Origin: Bacillota bacterium
GTDB lineage: Bacteria > Bacillota > Clostridia > Acetivibrionales > DSM-1351
Assembly: GCA_023439045.1 (NCBI GenBank)
Contig: JAEXOY010000030.1
Location: forward strand, 1-64,000
DNA length: 64,000 bases
Direction of reading: 5' to 3'
Shown here: in pieces, positions 16,928-26,117 of the stretch
Numbering within the stretch: position 1 is the stretch's first letter
How the letters are laid out: the number at the start of each line of letters is the position of its first letter
The notes under the pieces: generated by a model
The model's input: only the letters and a program-made list of their open reading frames with translations
The model's database searches: none
Told to the model about the DNA's origin: nothing
Made by a program: the position numbers and the translations under genes

Positions 16928-17107
16928 CTCCAGATAAGTGAAGTTAATCAGTAATATTTCTGTAGGCTAGTTTGAGCAAAGATGAATATGCTCTCCTATA
17001 ACCTTCTATTTAGATATTTTTATTATAATACTATTTGTCAATTTAGGCAATTGGTGGAAGTAGATGTTTGGACGTACATACTTTATAGCTATAGATCTAT
17101 ATGAAAA

Positions 17108-17150
17108 GCAAAAAAACACCTCTCGATATATCTCGAAAGGTGTTTTTTTG
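17108..17150 (-). terminator. Terminator of the tRNA-Trp gene
   Basis: AAAAAACACCTCTCGA and TCGAAAGGTGTTTTTTT form a symmetrical stem, bidirectional in appearance, directly after the tRNA 3' end on the minus strand. Confidence 0.85.
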
Positions 17151-17153
17151 CTT

Positions 17154-17228
17154 TGGCAGGGGAGACGCGATTCGAACACGCAACCTACGGTTTTGGAGAC
17201 CGCTACTCTACCGTTGAGCCACTCCCCT
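17154..17228 (-). tRNA. tRNA-Trp (anticodon CCA)
   Basis: The minus strand folds as a cloverleaf: acceptor AGGGGAG/CTCCCCT, D arm with GGCTCAACGGTAGAGT, anticodon stem GCGGT/ACCGT around loop CTCCAAA (anticodon CCA), T arm TGCGT-GTTCGAAT-CGCGT, discriminator G and an encoded CCA at 17154-17156. A plus-strand open frame across it is an artefact. Confidence 0.95.
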
Positions 17229-17262
17229 ATATGTTTTAATACGCGACTTACGGCGCCTTATT

Positions 17263-17291
17263 AGTATACAATAGCATCAATTTGATGTCAA
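17263..17291 (-). promoter_or_regulatory. Promoter of tRNA-Trp
   Basis: On the minus strand TTGACA, 17 bases, TATACT: a near-consensus vegetative promoter ending 34 bases upstream of the tRNA 5' end. Confidence 0.85.
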
Positions 17292-17443
17292 CAGATTCTT
17301 GGATTTTTTCATATGAATTTTTCATGTGAAATTTCACCTAAATTTCACCAATTTTTCAGGGCTATTGAAAAATAACCCTATTAAAAGTAAAATAATACTT
17401 ATACCACTAATTAACGTTAAATTTTTGAAAAGGAATTATATAA

Positions 17444-18184
17444 ATGACGTTTAAACTTAAAGATGATGCAATAATACTATTAGTCATATTCATTATACTT
17501 GGAACAGTTGCCACAATTCAGGTTAGAAGTACAGTTTCTGCAAATAATCAGTCAACCGAAACATTAAATATTGACAGATTAAAAAAACAGCTTGAAGATA
17601 CAATTAAGCTAGGAGAAAGCTATAAGTCTCAGATAGAAGAGCTGGAAAATAAAAAGGAAGCATTTCTTGTAGCATCCCCTGATAACGCAGTAGCAAATAC
17701 AAAATTAGTAGAGTTAGAGGAACTGAAGTACAAAACTGGACTTACTGACGTAAAGGGACCAGGAGTAATTGTAACTTTGAATGACGCCGAAAAGCTCGAG
17801 GAGGGCGATAATGTACTAGAAAGGCTAATTCATGACAGAGATGTCCTCCATGTTATAAATGAACTCAGAGTAGCAGGTGCAGAAGCAATTTCAATTAATA
17901 ATGAGAGACTAATTTCCACAAGTGAACAGATTTGCGCAGGCCCAACTATTAAGGTTAATAGCAATAGGTATGCAGTACCATATGAGATAAAGGCAATAGG
18001 AGACCCGGAACAACTTTCAAAGGCAATAAAAGAGAGTAGTATTTATGCTATAATGCTACAAAATAAGCTAAGGGTTAGTATAGAACAAAAGGATGAAATA
18101 CAAATACCCAAATTCACTAATGATATAAACGGACTTATTTCAAAGCTGGAGGTCATAAATAATGAAAGTAAAGAAAATAAATAG
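17444..18184 (+). CDS. DUF881 family membrane-anchored protein (first of pair)
   Basis: A 246-residue protein with one N-terminal membrane helix (about 9-27), a coiled coil (about 40-75) and the DUF881 domain (about 85-235; TGLTDVKGPGVIVTLNDA and INELRVAGAEAISINNERL are typical). B. subtilis YlxW and YlxX are homologues encoded near division genes; the molecular function is unknown. AAAAGGAATT precedes the ATG. Its end overlaps the second DUF881 gene by 23 bases, so the two are co-translated. Confidence 0.85.
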   Translation: MTFKLKDDAIILLVIFIILGTVATIQVRSTVSANNQSTETLNIDRLKKQLEDTIKLGESYKSQIEELENKKEAFLVASPDNAVANTKLVELEELKYKTGLTDVKGPGVIVTLNDAEKLEEGDNVLERLIHDRDVLHVINELRVAGAEAISINNERLISTSEQICAGPTIKVNSNRYAVPYEIKAIGDPEQLSKAIKESSIYAIMLQNKLRVSIEQKDEIQIPKFTNDINGLISKLEVINNESKENK

Positions 18185-18860
18185 AAATATTTCAATTGCA
18201 GTTGTATGCGTGATTTTAGGGCTTTCAGTATCCTGGCAGTTTCAAAGCATAAGAACCAATGCCCAGGTAATGAGCCTGGAAACTCAGAAAAAGGACGATT
18301 TGATTGTAAAATTGCTCAATGAGCAAAAGAATAATGAGAATCTCAGAACAAAGCTCAATGAATTGCAAACTCAGGTCAAAAAATTTGAGGATGCGCGTGG
18401 TAATAGCGACGCAAATTTAAAGCTGCTGTCTGAAGAAATAGCAAAGCTCAAGATAGTTTGTGGACTAACTGATGTTAAGGGAAAGGGCATTGTTGTTACA
18501 TTTAACAAAAATGATGCATTCAGCGTTGAGGACGATGATATACTTTATGTTCTTAACGAGCTGAGGGCAACAGATGCTCAGGCCTTGGCAATAAATGACC
18601 AAAGGGTTATATCTACTACTGAAGTAAGAGTTGCAGGAGGCTCAATTCTGGTCAATGGCAGACAGGTTTTCCCGCCATATGTAATAAAGGCTATTGTTGA
18701 ACCTAGCGATGCAGATAACGCGTTAAACATGATTGGTGGACAGTTAGAGAGAATTAGGGTTTTCATTGATGTAAAGGTGGAAAAATCAAATGAGGTTATA
18801 ATACCGAAGATAAGTGAAGAACTTATTAGAACTGACAAAATGAAACCTGTTGAGAAATAA
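18162..18860 (+). CDS. DUF881 family membrane-anchored protein (second of pair)
   Basis: A 232-residue paralogue of the preceding protein with the same plan: membrane helix (about 8-25), coiled coil (about 35-85), DUF881 domain (about 90-220; CGLTDVKGKGIVVTFN, LNELRATDAQALAINDQRV). CTGGAGGTC precedes the ATG inside the upstream gene. The tandem arrangement suggests a hetero-oligomer; this is inference. Confidence 0.85.
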   Translation: MKVKKINRNISIAVVCVILGLSVSWQFQSIRTNAQVMSLETQKKDDLIVKLLNEQKNNENLRTKLNELQTQVKKFEDARGNSDANLKLLSEEIAKLKIVCGLTDVKGKGIVVTFNKNDAFSVEDDDILYVLNELRATDAQALAINDQRVISTTEVRVAGGSILVNGRQVFPPYVIKAIVEPSDADNALNMIGGQLERIRVFIDVKVEKSNEVIIPKISEELIRTDKMKPVEK

Positions 18861-18871
18861 AGCAAAAGATG

Positions 18872-18908
18872 AGGCCTTGTCATTGCAAATATGACAAGGC
18901 CTTTTTTT
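18872..18908 (+). terminator. Terminator of the DUF881 operon
   Basis: AGGCCTTGTCAT and ATGACAAGGCCT form a perfect 12-bp stem with a TGCAAAT loop and a T7 run, 12 bases past the stop. Confidence 0.95.
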
Positions 18909-18992
18909 GTAATATTTATTTTTTATTAAAGTATAAATATATAAGGATATTATTATTTTTACCTGCAAAGGAAGATATGTGGGGGGATACTA

Positions 18993-19907
18993 TTGAAAAG
19001 AAGGACTGTAATAATATTAATCTCTAATATATTAGCTTTTATTATCATCTGCTCAATTATCATAGTAAAAAATCAAAACTCTGTAGTGGATAATAAGCTT
19101 AGCGACTTAGGCGGGGCTTTAAGTGTTGGTAGCAATAACATTGATTATTCACATGAAATAACAGGCCATCTTAGTGAAGAAAAAATAGATGAAAATATAG
19201 TGGATCAGGTACCTAGATTTGATAAAAAACGATGTTGGGGCATTAGAAGACAGCCCGATAATAAGACACCAATAGCGGATCCCGGTGCAAATGAAATCCT
19301 GACAAAATACAAAGGTAAATATATAGGAGACACTTCACAAAAAATTATTTTTCTAACCTTTGACGAGGGGTATGAGAATGGTTATACAGGTCAAATACTG
19401 GACGTTTTAAAGGCTAACAATGTAAAAGCAGCTTTCTTTATAACTGGTCCATATCTAAAGGAACATCAAGACCTTGTAAGGAGAATGGTTGATGAGGGCC
19501 ATACAGTGGGAAACCATACCATACATCATCCCAGCATGGCAGAAATAGGTGAAACTCAGATTGAAGAAGAGGTTCTCGGTCTGGACAGAGCATTTTCTGA
19601 GAAGTTTGGAAAGAGAATGGTCTTTCTACGACCACCAAAAGGTGAATATACCGAGCAAAGTTTAAATATTACCAGTAAGCTTGGATACGTCAACCTTTTC
19701 TGGAGTTTTGCATATGATGATTGGCATAGGGATAAAATCAGGGGTCCAAAGTATGCCTATGACATAGTGATGCGTAACTTACATAATGGTGAAATAATGC
19801 TGTTGCATGCCGTTTCAAAAGACAATGCGGATGCGCTGGATATGATAATCAAGGGTGTAAGGGCACAGGGCTATGAGTTTGGAGACGTTGAATCTCTCGC
19901 AAATTGA
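18993..19907 (+). CDS. pdaA: PdaA-type polysaccharide deacetylase (muramic delta-lactam synthesis)
   Basis: A 304-residue NodB-fold deacetylase with an N-terminal membrane helix (about 5-25). The family-specific first motif TFDEGYENGYT, the metal-binding NHTIHH and RPPKGEYTEQS are those of PdaA, which deacetylates N-acetylmuramic acid after peptide removal and so makes the muramic delta-lactam of spore cortex needed for germination. TTG start at 18993 after GGGGGGATACTA. The stop is a few bases before yqfC, placing it at the head of the sporulation cluster. Confidence 0.88.
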   Translation: MKRRTVIILISNILAFIIICSIIIVKNQNSVVDNKLSDLGGALSVGSNNIDYSHEITGHLSEEKIDENIVDQVPRFDKKRCWGIRRQPDNKTPIADPGANEILTKYKGKYIGDTSQKIIFLTFDEGYENGYTGQILDVLKANNVKAAFFITGPYLKEHQDLVRRMVDEGHTVGNHTIHHPSMAEIGETQIEEEVLGLDRAFSEKFGKRMVFLRPPKGEYTEQSLNITSKLGYVNLFWSFAYDDWHRDKIRGPKYAYDIVMRNLHNGEIMLLHAVSKDNADALDMIIKGVRAQGYEFGDVESLAN

Positions 19908-19916
19908 GGTATGAAT

Positions 19917-20243
19917 ATGGCGCGTAGGGGAAACAAGGGTAAGTCAAAAAAAAATAAGCGTGAAGAAGCTTCAAGTAAACCGAGACTAATGGAGCGTTTT
20001 ACCGAGATGCTGGAACTACCCAAAGAGATTGTGTTGGATATGCCAAAGCTTACCATGTTGGGGAATGGGGATTTAATTATAGAAAATTACAAGGGTATAA
20101 TAGAATACTGTGACAATACCATAAGGATTAATACTAAAACAGGTGTGGTAAAGGTCACTGGCTCAAAGCTGTATATAAAGGAAATTACCTCTGAAAACAT
20201 AATGATTTATGGAAGCCTATCCATGCTGGAGTTTCTAAAGTAA
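19917..20243 (+). CDS. yqfC: Sporulation protein YqfC
   Basis: A 108-residue YqfC-family protein. A basic N-terminus is followed by the conserved core LPKEIVLDMPKLTMLGNGDLI and the C-terminal beta-rich part (RINTKTGVVKVTGSKLYI). In Bacillus the gene is in the sigma-E regulon; biochemical function is unknown. ATG 19917 is preferred over 19911 since GAGGT at 19906-19910 leaves six bases to it. Directly followed by yqfD. Confidence 0.88.
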   Translation: MARRGNKGKSKKNKREEASSKPRLMERFTEMLELPKEIVLDMPKLTMLGNGDLIIENYKGIIEYCDNTIRINTKTGVVKVTGSKLYIKEITSENIMIYGSLSMLEFLK

Positions 20244-20297
20244 TGCGGCATTCATGTATTACAACAGCTAAAAATGAGATAAACGGGGGTTATAAAA

Positions 20298-21500
20298 ATG
20301 TTACTTTTGAGAATATGGAATTATCTTAGGGGATATGTTATTATTATTGTTGAGGGTTATTTCCTTGAAAAGTTTATTAACATATGTGCTCATAGACAAT
20401 TGCTATTGTGGAATGTTAAGTACAGGGAAAGAAACAAAATGACAATGAATATGAGTATTGATGCGTTTAAGCAGCTCAGACCCATTGCTTTTAAAACTCG
20501 TTGCAGGGTACATATATTAAAAAAGAAGGGGCTTCCGTTTACCTTGCACAAGTACAAGAATCGTAAGGCATTTATAGCGGGAGCATTAACATTTTTTGCA
20601 GTATTTTTTTTAATGACCTCTTTTATTTGGGATGTTTCAGTCACTGGGAACGAAAAAATAAAGACTGAGGCTATTTTGCAAAAGTTGTATGAACATGGTA
20701 TTAAGCCGGGAAGTTTTAAGCTGGGAATGGATATAGATGAAGTGGCGGACCAAATTCTACTTGAGACAAGTGATCTTGCAAGAATGAGTATTGCTATCAA
20801 GGGAACAAAGGTTACTGTTAATGTAGCAGAGAGAATTAAGCCACCTGATTTGATTGATAAAAAAAAGCCTTGTAATATCGTTGCTACAAAGGATGGAGTT
20901 ATTCTATCTGTTACAGCAAAAGAAGGCGTTGAGGCAGTTAAACCAGGTCAGACGGTTACGAAAGGGCAGCTTTTGATTTCTGGTACTATTATGAATAAGG
21001 ACAAACCAGAAGAGCAGCTTATGACAGTGCATTCTATGGGAAGTGTCAAGGCTAGAACCTGGTATGAAGCGTCCTCTCTTGTTGAAACAAAAGTAGTTGA
21101 AAATAGGAGGACAGGAAAATACAAAAATCTATATACACTCGATTTATTTACAAAAAATATTAAATTATTTCACGGCAAAATTCCATATAATAATTCAGAG
21201 CACGTTCAAATAAAAAATAAGCTGTCAATTGGGGAGGATTTGGTTTTTCCTATTCAGCTGATATCAGATAGATACTATGAATATGAAATTTTTGAAAAAC
21301 AGATCAGCATGGAGGACGCGAGGTCTATTGCTGCCGGCAAAGCAGTTCAATTAGCGATGGACCAGGTGCCAGAAGGTGCAGAGGTCCTCAAGAGGGATGT
21401 ATCTATCATACAGGGAGATAATGGTGTTAACACTGCTACGGCAATCATAGAGTGCCTTGAGGACATCGGTGTAACGCAGGAGATTGGAGGACAAAACTAG
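20298..21500 (+). CDS. yqfD: Sporulation protein YqfD
   Basis: A 400-residue YqfD-family (SpoIV-like) protein. A soluble N-terminus (about 1-90) is followed by one membrane helix (about 94-113, TFFAVFFLMTSFIWD) and a large extracytoplasmic part that starts with VSVTGNEKIKTEAI, a POTRA/FtsQ-like beta fold. In B. subtilis it is sigma-E controlled and needed for efficient sporulation. It ends exactly where the phoH frame opens. Confidence 0.9.
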   Translation: MLLLRIWNYLRGYVIIIVEGYFLEKFINICAHRQLLLWNVKYRERNKMTMNMSIDAFKQLRPIAFKTRCRVHILKKKGLPFTLHKYKNRKAFIAGALTFFAVFFLMTSFIWDVSVTGNEKIKTEAILQKLYEHGIKPGSFKLGMDIDEVADQILLETSDLARMSIAIKGTKVTVNVAERIKPPDLIDKKKPCNIVATKDGVILSVTAKEGVEAVKPGQTVTKGQLLISGTIMNKDKPEEQLMTVHSMGSVKARTWYEASSLVETKVVENRRTGKYKNLYTLDLFTKNIKLFHGKIPYNNSEHVQIKNKLSIGEDLVFPIQLISDRYYEYEIFEKQISMEDARSIAAGKAVQLAMDQVPEGAEVLKRDVSIIQGDNGVNTATAIIECLEDIGVTQEIGGQN

Positions 21501-22472
21501 TTGGGTGATATAATTGAAAAGGGTTTGGACTTTGAAAGCATGGAACATGCCATGAATGTATTTGGAAATTACGATGAGAACATCAGGCTTTTAGAAGAGG
21601 CTTATAAGGTTAAGGTACTGACACGTGGAACAACAATAAGGATATGTGGTGAAGAGAAGAATGTTGAAAATACAGAGTCGGTTGTAAAGAAGCTTTTGGA
21701 TATTTCGAGACAGGGTGAGACTATTACAAGACAAAATGTAATTTATCTTATTGGTCTATCAGATGATAAGGAAATTGAGAAGGCTGATGAATACCTCAAG
21801 GATTCGGTATGCCTCACTGCAAAGGGTAAGCAAATCAAGTACAAAACACGAGGACAGAAGCAATACGTTGATGCAATTAAGAACAATGATATAGTTTTTG
21901 GAATTGGACCTGCTGGTACGGGGAAAACCTTCCTGGCTGTTGCTATGGCGGTAACAGCTTTTAGAAACAAAGAAGTTGATAGGATAATCCTTACTAGGCC
22001 CGCTGTTGAAGCGGGAGAAAAGCTGGGATTTTTACCGGGTGACTTACAAAACAAGGTAGATCCATATTTAAGGCCTTTGTATGATGGTTTGTATGAAATT
22101 ATGGGCGGTGACCTTTATGTTAAATACCTTGAAAGAGGTATGATAGAGATTGCTCCTTTGGCTTATATGAGGGGTAGAACGCTGGATAATTCATTTATTA
22201 TACTAGATGAGGCCCAGAATACTACACCCGAGCAAATGAAGATGTTTTTGACCAGACTTGGTTTTAATTCAAAGGCTGTTATTACTGGTGATATAACCCA
22301 GGTTGATTTACCAGGCGACAAGAAGTCCGGTTTGAAAGAAGCTTCCAAAATTTTATCAGGGGTAGAAGGATTAGAATTTGTCTATCTCACCGAAAAGGAT
22401 GTAGTTAGGCATGAACTAGTCCAAAGAATAATCAGGGCATATGATAAATATGATGCTGGTGACAAAAAATAG
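21501..22472 (+). CDS. phoH: PhoH-family ATPase
   Basis: A 323-residue P-loop ATPase of the PhoH family, related to the RNA-helicase-like superfamily 1 core. Walker A is GPAGTGKTFLAV (about 134-145) and Walker B is NSFIILDEAQN. A KH-like N-terminal region (about 20-90) is present. The family is implicated in RNA metabolism and always sits near ybeY, as here. The TTG at 21501 has GGAGG 11 bases upstream; a nearby TTG at 21513 is an alternative. Confidence 0.93.
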   Translation: MGDIIEKGLDFESMEHAMNVFGNYDENIRLLEEAYKVKVLTRGTTIRICGEEKNVENTESVVKKLLDISRQGETITRQNVIYLIGLSDDKEIEKADEYLKDSVCLTAKGKQIKYKTRGQKQYVDAIKNNDIVFGIGPAGTGKTFLAVAMAVTAFRNKEVDRIILTRPAVEAGEKLGFLPGDLQNKVDPYLRPLYDGLYEIMGGDLYVKYLERGMIEIAPLAYMRGRTLDNSFIILDEAQNTTPEQMKMFLTRLGFNSKAVITGDITQVDLPGDKKSGLKEASKILSGVEGLEFVYLTEKDVVRHELVQRIIRAYDKYDAGDKK

Positions 22473-22503
22473 ATATTCTATAATTACTTTATGGGGGTAT
22501 TAG

Positions 22504-24732
22504 ATGACTAAAGAAAAAAAAAGCAAGGGAAAGTTAAAGAGGGTTGCTCGCAACATTAATTTTCAACGTGCTTTTTTGGCCATATTTACAGTGATGGTCA
22601 TATTTTTTATTATTTTCAGCGGTGCTATGCCAAAAAAGTACAAGCTTAATTTAGGTGATATTTCTACGTATGATATTACTGCGCCTAGAGATGTGGTAAA
22701 CGAAACTCTTACTGAAAAAAACAGGCAAGCTGCGGCGGAAAGTGTACAGCCTGTTACTAAAGAGGATACAAAGACCTTTTTTAGTGTTATTAACAAAAAG
22801 GATAATTTCTTTAAGGTAATAAAAAATGCCAGAAGTAGTGTTACTACTAGGATGAATATAATTGGAGTCACCCCAGATAGCAATACCTACTCGACCTATC
22901 TTGCTGAGTCTCAAACTATGGCTGCAAATACTCTTGCTGTCGACATTAGCAATCAGGGTATTCAACTCTCACAAGATCAAGTAAATTATCTTGTCGTAAA
23001 GCTAGACGATTCTATGCTGGAGGTATTTGAAGAACTTACCAGACAGCTGCTTGCAGACAGCATGTCAGAGGGTATAACCGAGAACAATTTTGCGATTCAC
23101 TTACAAAGTATACAAAATAGCTTTAAAAGCAACCCAAATATATCTACCGAGCTCAAAGCAATTGGCTCGCAGCTTACTCAATCGATTTTGGAACCCAATA
23201 GAAAGGTGGATTTAGAGGCTACCGAGATAAAAAGAAATGAGGCAAAAAATGACCCTGCAAATATAATAAAGATTAAGAAGGGCTCAAGAATTATTAGTGT
23301 TGGGGAAGTAGTTGCAGAGGATAAGTACAATATTTTAGATGAGTTAAATCTTCTGGAGACCAACAGAAAGTTTGACTATGTATTCGCACTTGGCGTGTTC
23401 TCGACAATACTGTTTTTGGCCATACTCAGCATATTTTTTATCAAAAAGTACAATAAGCATATATATAAAAGCATAAAAGATCTGATATTAATCGCTAGTA
23501 TAGTTATACTGATAATTGCTGTGTCACGGTATATTTATCCTTATTTTGATGGATTGGCTATACCTGTTTTTGTTGGAACCATGCTTATAGCTATTTTAAT
23601 GAACGTTGAGCTTGCAGTGGTACTAAATTTCTCTATGACAATCGCTATATCACTCATGCTAAAAGGAGATTACAAATTCCTATACTTAGGATTAATTTGT
23701 GGTGTGATTGCCGCGTATCTAGCTACTAGAACACATCAGAGAAGCAGGCTTAGCATGAATGGTGCTGTTCTAGGCTTTATAAGTGTTATCTTTATAGTAG
23801 GCTACAATTTATTTCAGAAAGCCGATTCAACTACTATTATTACAGAATCAGTCATTGTTTTTTGTAATGGTATAATTTCAATGGTATTTACTATTGGGTT
23901 ACTCCCATTTTTGGAAACAACCTTTAATATTGCATCACCTCTCAAACTATTAGAGCTTACTAATTCTAATCATCCACTATTAAAAAGGTTGCTGATGGAA
24001 GCACCGGGAACTTATCATCATAGCATCATGGTAGGAAATCTGGCTGAGGTTGCTACAGAAAGCATCGGTGGTGATGCCTTACTTTCAAGAGTAGGTGCTT
24101 TTTTCCATGATGTTGGTAAGCTCAAGAGACCGGACTTTTTCAAGGAAAATCAGCTCAGTGATAATCCCCATGACAGAATGACACCAGCATTGAGTACTTT
24201 GGTTATAACCTCTCATGTTAAGGATGGCCTAGAAATTGCCAACAAATATAAGTTGCCATTGGTCATAAAAGACATTATTGTTCAACACCATGGCACAACA
24301 TTAGTGGCATATTTTTACCACAAGGCAATAAACAGCAGGGTTGATGGAGATAATGAAATTAAGCAGGAAGATTTCAGATATCCAGGACCTAGACCGCAAA
24401 CAAAGGAAGCTGCAGTTGTAATGATGGCCGATTCGGTGGAAGCTGCTGTTAGATCTATGCCTGATAAGACAGAAGAGAAGATATCAGCATTGATTAGGAA
24501 AATAATAAAGGATAAGTTGGATGATGGTCAGCTAGATATGTGCGATCTGACACTAAAGGATTTAGACGTTATTGCTAACTCTTTCGTTAAGGTGCTAAGC
24601 GGGTATTTCCATGCAAGAGAGCAATATCCTGAGATAACAAAAAAGGAAGTATTCTTGGAGGATAAGGAGCACTTTAATACTTTAGAAAATACCCAGCAGG
24701 GAGGAGAAAAGGTTGATATTAATAGAAAATGA
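22504..24732 (+). CDS. yqfF: 7TM-HD domain cyclic-di-AMP phosphodiesterase (PgpH/YqfF)
   Basis: A 742-residue membrane protein. It has a first helix (about 20-42), a large extracytoplasmic 7TMR-HDED domain (about 50-285), seven helices (about 295-480) and a cytoplasmic HD domain (about 500-660; YHHSIMVGNLA, FFHDVGKLKRPDFF). Its Listeria homologue PgpH hydrolyses c-di-AMP, so it probably tunes osmotic and wall homeostasis. GGGGGTATTAG precedes the ATG. The C-terminus overlaps ybeY by 20 bases. Confidence 0.92.
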   Translation: MTKEKKSKGKLKRVARNINFQRAFLAIFTVMVIFFIIFSGAMPKKYKLNLGDISTYDITAPRDVVNETLTEKNRQAAAESVQPVTKEDTKTFFSVINKKDNFFKVIKNARSSVTTRMNIIGVTPDSNTYSTYLAESQTMAANTLAVDISNQGIQLSQDQVNYLVVKLDDSMLEVFEELTRQLLADSMSEGITENNFAIHLQSIQNSFKSNPNISTELKAIGSQLTQSILEPNRKVDLEATEIKRNEAKNDPANIIKIKKGSRIISVGEVVAEDKYNILDELNLLETNRKFDYVFALGVFSTILFLAILSIFFIKKYNKHIYKSIKDLILIASIVILIIAVSRYIYPYFDGLAIPVFVGTMLIAILMNVELAVVLNFSMTIAISLMLKGDYKFLYLGLICGVIAAYLATRTHQRSRLSMNGAVLGFISVIFIVGYNLFQKADSTTIITESVIVFCNGIISMVFTIGLLPFLETTFNIASPLKLLELTNSNHPLLKRLLMEAPGTYHHSIMVGNLAEVATESIGGDALLSRVGAFFHDVGKLKRPDFFKENQLSDNPHDRMTPALSTLVITSHVKDGLEIANKYKLPLVIKDIIVQHHGTTLVAYFYHKAINSRVDGDNEIKQEDFRYPGPRPQTKEAAVVMMADSVEAAVRSMPDKTEEKISALIRKIIKDKLDDGQLDMCDLTLKDLDVIANSFVKVLSGYFHAREQYPEITKKEVFLEDKEHFNTLENTQQGGEKVDINRK

Positions 24733-25198
24733 ACAGGATAAAGTTGATATAACTGCTGAAGTAGAAAATATTGTACGTACCGCTATTGAATATAGCATGA
24801 AGAGTGAGAATCTTGATAAAGATTATGAGGTAAGTGTATTATTTGTAGACGACTCTGAAATAAGAGAGATCAATAAAGAACACAGAGATATTGATAAAGC
24901 TACTGATGTATTGTCCTTTCCAATGGTAGATTTCCATAATGGACAATTGATATCTGATGTCGGTGATTATGATTTAGATGAGGAACTGCTGTTTTTGGGA
25001 GATATTATTATTTCTGCAGAGACTGCCGAGCGCCAAGCAAAGGAGTACGGGCATAGTCTTCTTCGTGAAATAGCATTTTTGACGGCGCACTCTTGCTTTC
25101 ATTTGTTAGGGTATGACCATATGGAGCCTGAAGAAGAGGAAGTAATGAAAGATAAGCAGGAGGCTGTTCTTTTAAAGATGGGTTTACAAAGAGACTAA
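24713..25198 (+). CDS. ybeY: rRNA maturation endoribonuclease YbeY
   Basis: A 161-residue zinc-dependent endoribonuclease acting in 16S rRNA 3' processing and ribosome quality control. The metal-binding motif HSCFHLLGYDH (H-x3-H-x5-H) is intact, as is NKEHRDIDKATDVLSFP. The start is TTG at 24713 after GGGAGGAGAAAAGG, inside the end of yqfF. Confidence 0.95.
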   Translation: MILIENEQDKVDITAEVENIVRTAIEYSMKSENLDKDYEVSVLFVDDSEIREINKEHRDIDKATDVLSFPMVDFHNGQLISDVGDYDLDEELLFLGDIIISAETAERQAKEYGHSLLREIAFLTAHSCFHLLGYDHMEPEEEEVMKDKQEAVLLKMGLQRD

Positions 25199-25247
25199 AA
25201 AGGGTACCAGTGTTACTTCCTAGAGGGCTTAAAGAGGAGTTGAAAAA

Positions 25248-25625
25248 ATGAAAAACAAGAGCATATTTGAAAGTTTTAAAAATGCTTTTGAAGGAATTTG
25301 GTACTGTATTATAAAAGAGCGAAATTTTAAAATTCATCTTTTTACGACAGTTTTAATACTATTATTTTCTGTTTGGCTGGGTGTATCTCGAGCTGAATTC
25401 GCAGTCCTTTGCTTAGCCTGTGCTGCTGTTATATGCTTTGAAATAATGAATACAACTATTGAATTACTAGTAGACATAATTGTTGATGTATATCACCCAA
25501 AGGCTAAGATTATTAAGGATATTGCCGCAGGTGGGGTATTGGTTTGTGCGTTTTTTAGTATAATTATTGGATTTGTTATATTATTTGATAAACTATTACA
25601 TAAGATAATTGTAATAATAAGCTGA
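25248..25625 (+). CDS. dgkA: Diacylglycerol/undecaprenol kinase (DgkA family)
   Basis: A 125-residue integral membrane kinase with three predicted helices. The conserved segment CFEIMNTTIELLVDI holds the catalytic and metal-binding glutamates. Gram-positive members mainly phosphorylate undecaprenol, recycling the lipid carrier for wall synthesis. AAGAGGAGTTGAAAA precedes the ATG. It sits in the conserved ybeY-dgkA-cdd-era order. Confidence 0.92.
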   Translation: MKNKSIFESFKNAFEGIWYCIIKERNFKIHLFTTVLILLFSVWLGVSRAEFAVLCLACAAVICFEIMNTTIELLVDIIVDVYHPKAKIIKDIAAGGVLVCAFFSIIIGFVILFDKLLHKIIVIIS

Positions 25626-25715
25626 TAATGTAAACAATGAACTGATAAAATAATTAAATGGTAAGTGTAAAAATGGTGCAAAATATGATAAATAACCCTA
25701 ATGGAGGATTTGTTG

Positions 25716-26105
25716 ATGAAAGACGTTGAATTAATAAAGGCCGCAAACGAAACAAAGGAAAATGCACATGTACCATATTCAAAGTTTAAAGTCGGAGCTG
25801 CTCTACTAACAAAGTCAGGCAATGTTTATACGGGCTGCAATGTTGAGATAGCATCATTCGGTGCCACAAATTGTGCTGAAAGAACAGCTGTTTTCAAGGC
25901 CGTCTCTGAGGAAGGAAAAATTGAAATAGACAAGATAGCGATTGTAAGCAACTTAGATGACTATATTTATCCATGTGGTATATGCAGACAAGTACTAGCT
26001 GAGTTTGCTAATGATGATATGGAGATTATTTGTACTAAAAAAGATGGTAGCTATAAAACAATTAAGTTAGGAGAAATACTCCCTAACGCATTTAGAAGCT
26101 TTTAA
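25716..26105 (+). CDS. cdd: Cytidine deaminase
   Basis: A 129-residue tetrameric-type cytidine deaminase of the pyrimidine salvage pathway. Zinc and catalytic motifs are complete: NCAERTAVF (Cys ligand and Glu) and PCGICRQ (two Cys). N-terminal PYSKFKVGAALL is standard. ATG 25716 is preferred to 25701 because GGAGG lies eight bases before it and itself overlaps the earlier ATG. Confidence 0.95.
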   Translation: MKDVELIKAANETKENAHVPYSKFKVGAALLTKSGNVYTGCNVEIASFGATNCAERTAVFKAVSEEGKIEIDKIAIVSNLDDYIYPCGICRQVLAEFANDDMEIICTKKDGSYKTIKLGEILPNAFRSF

Positions 26106-26117
26106 CAGGAGGGTTTT

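Noticed and set aside
17064..17264. Plus-strand open frame of 66 codons through the tRNA-Trp region
   Set aside because: It is an artefact of translating the antisense of a tRNA gene; the cloverleaf and its promoter and terminator explain the sequence.
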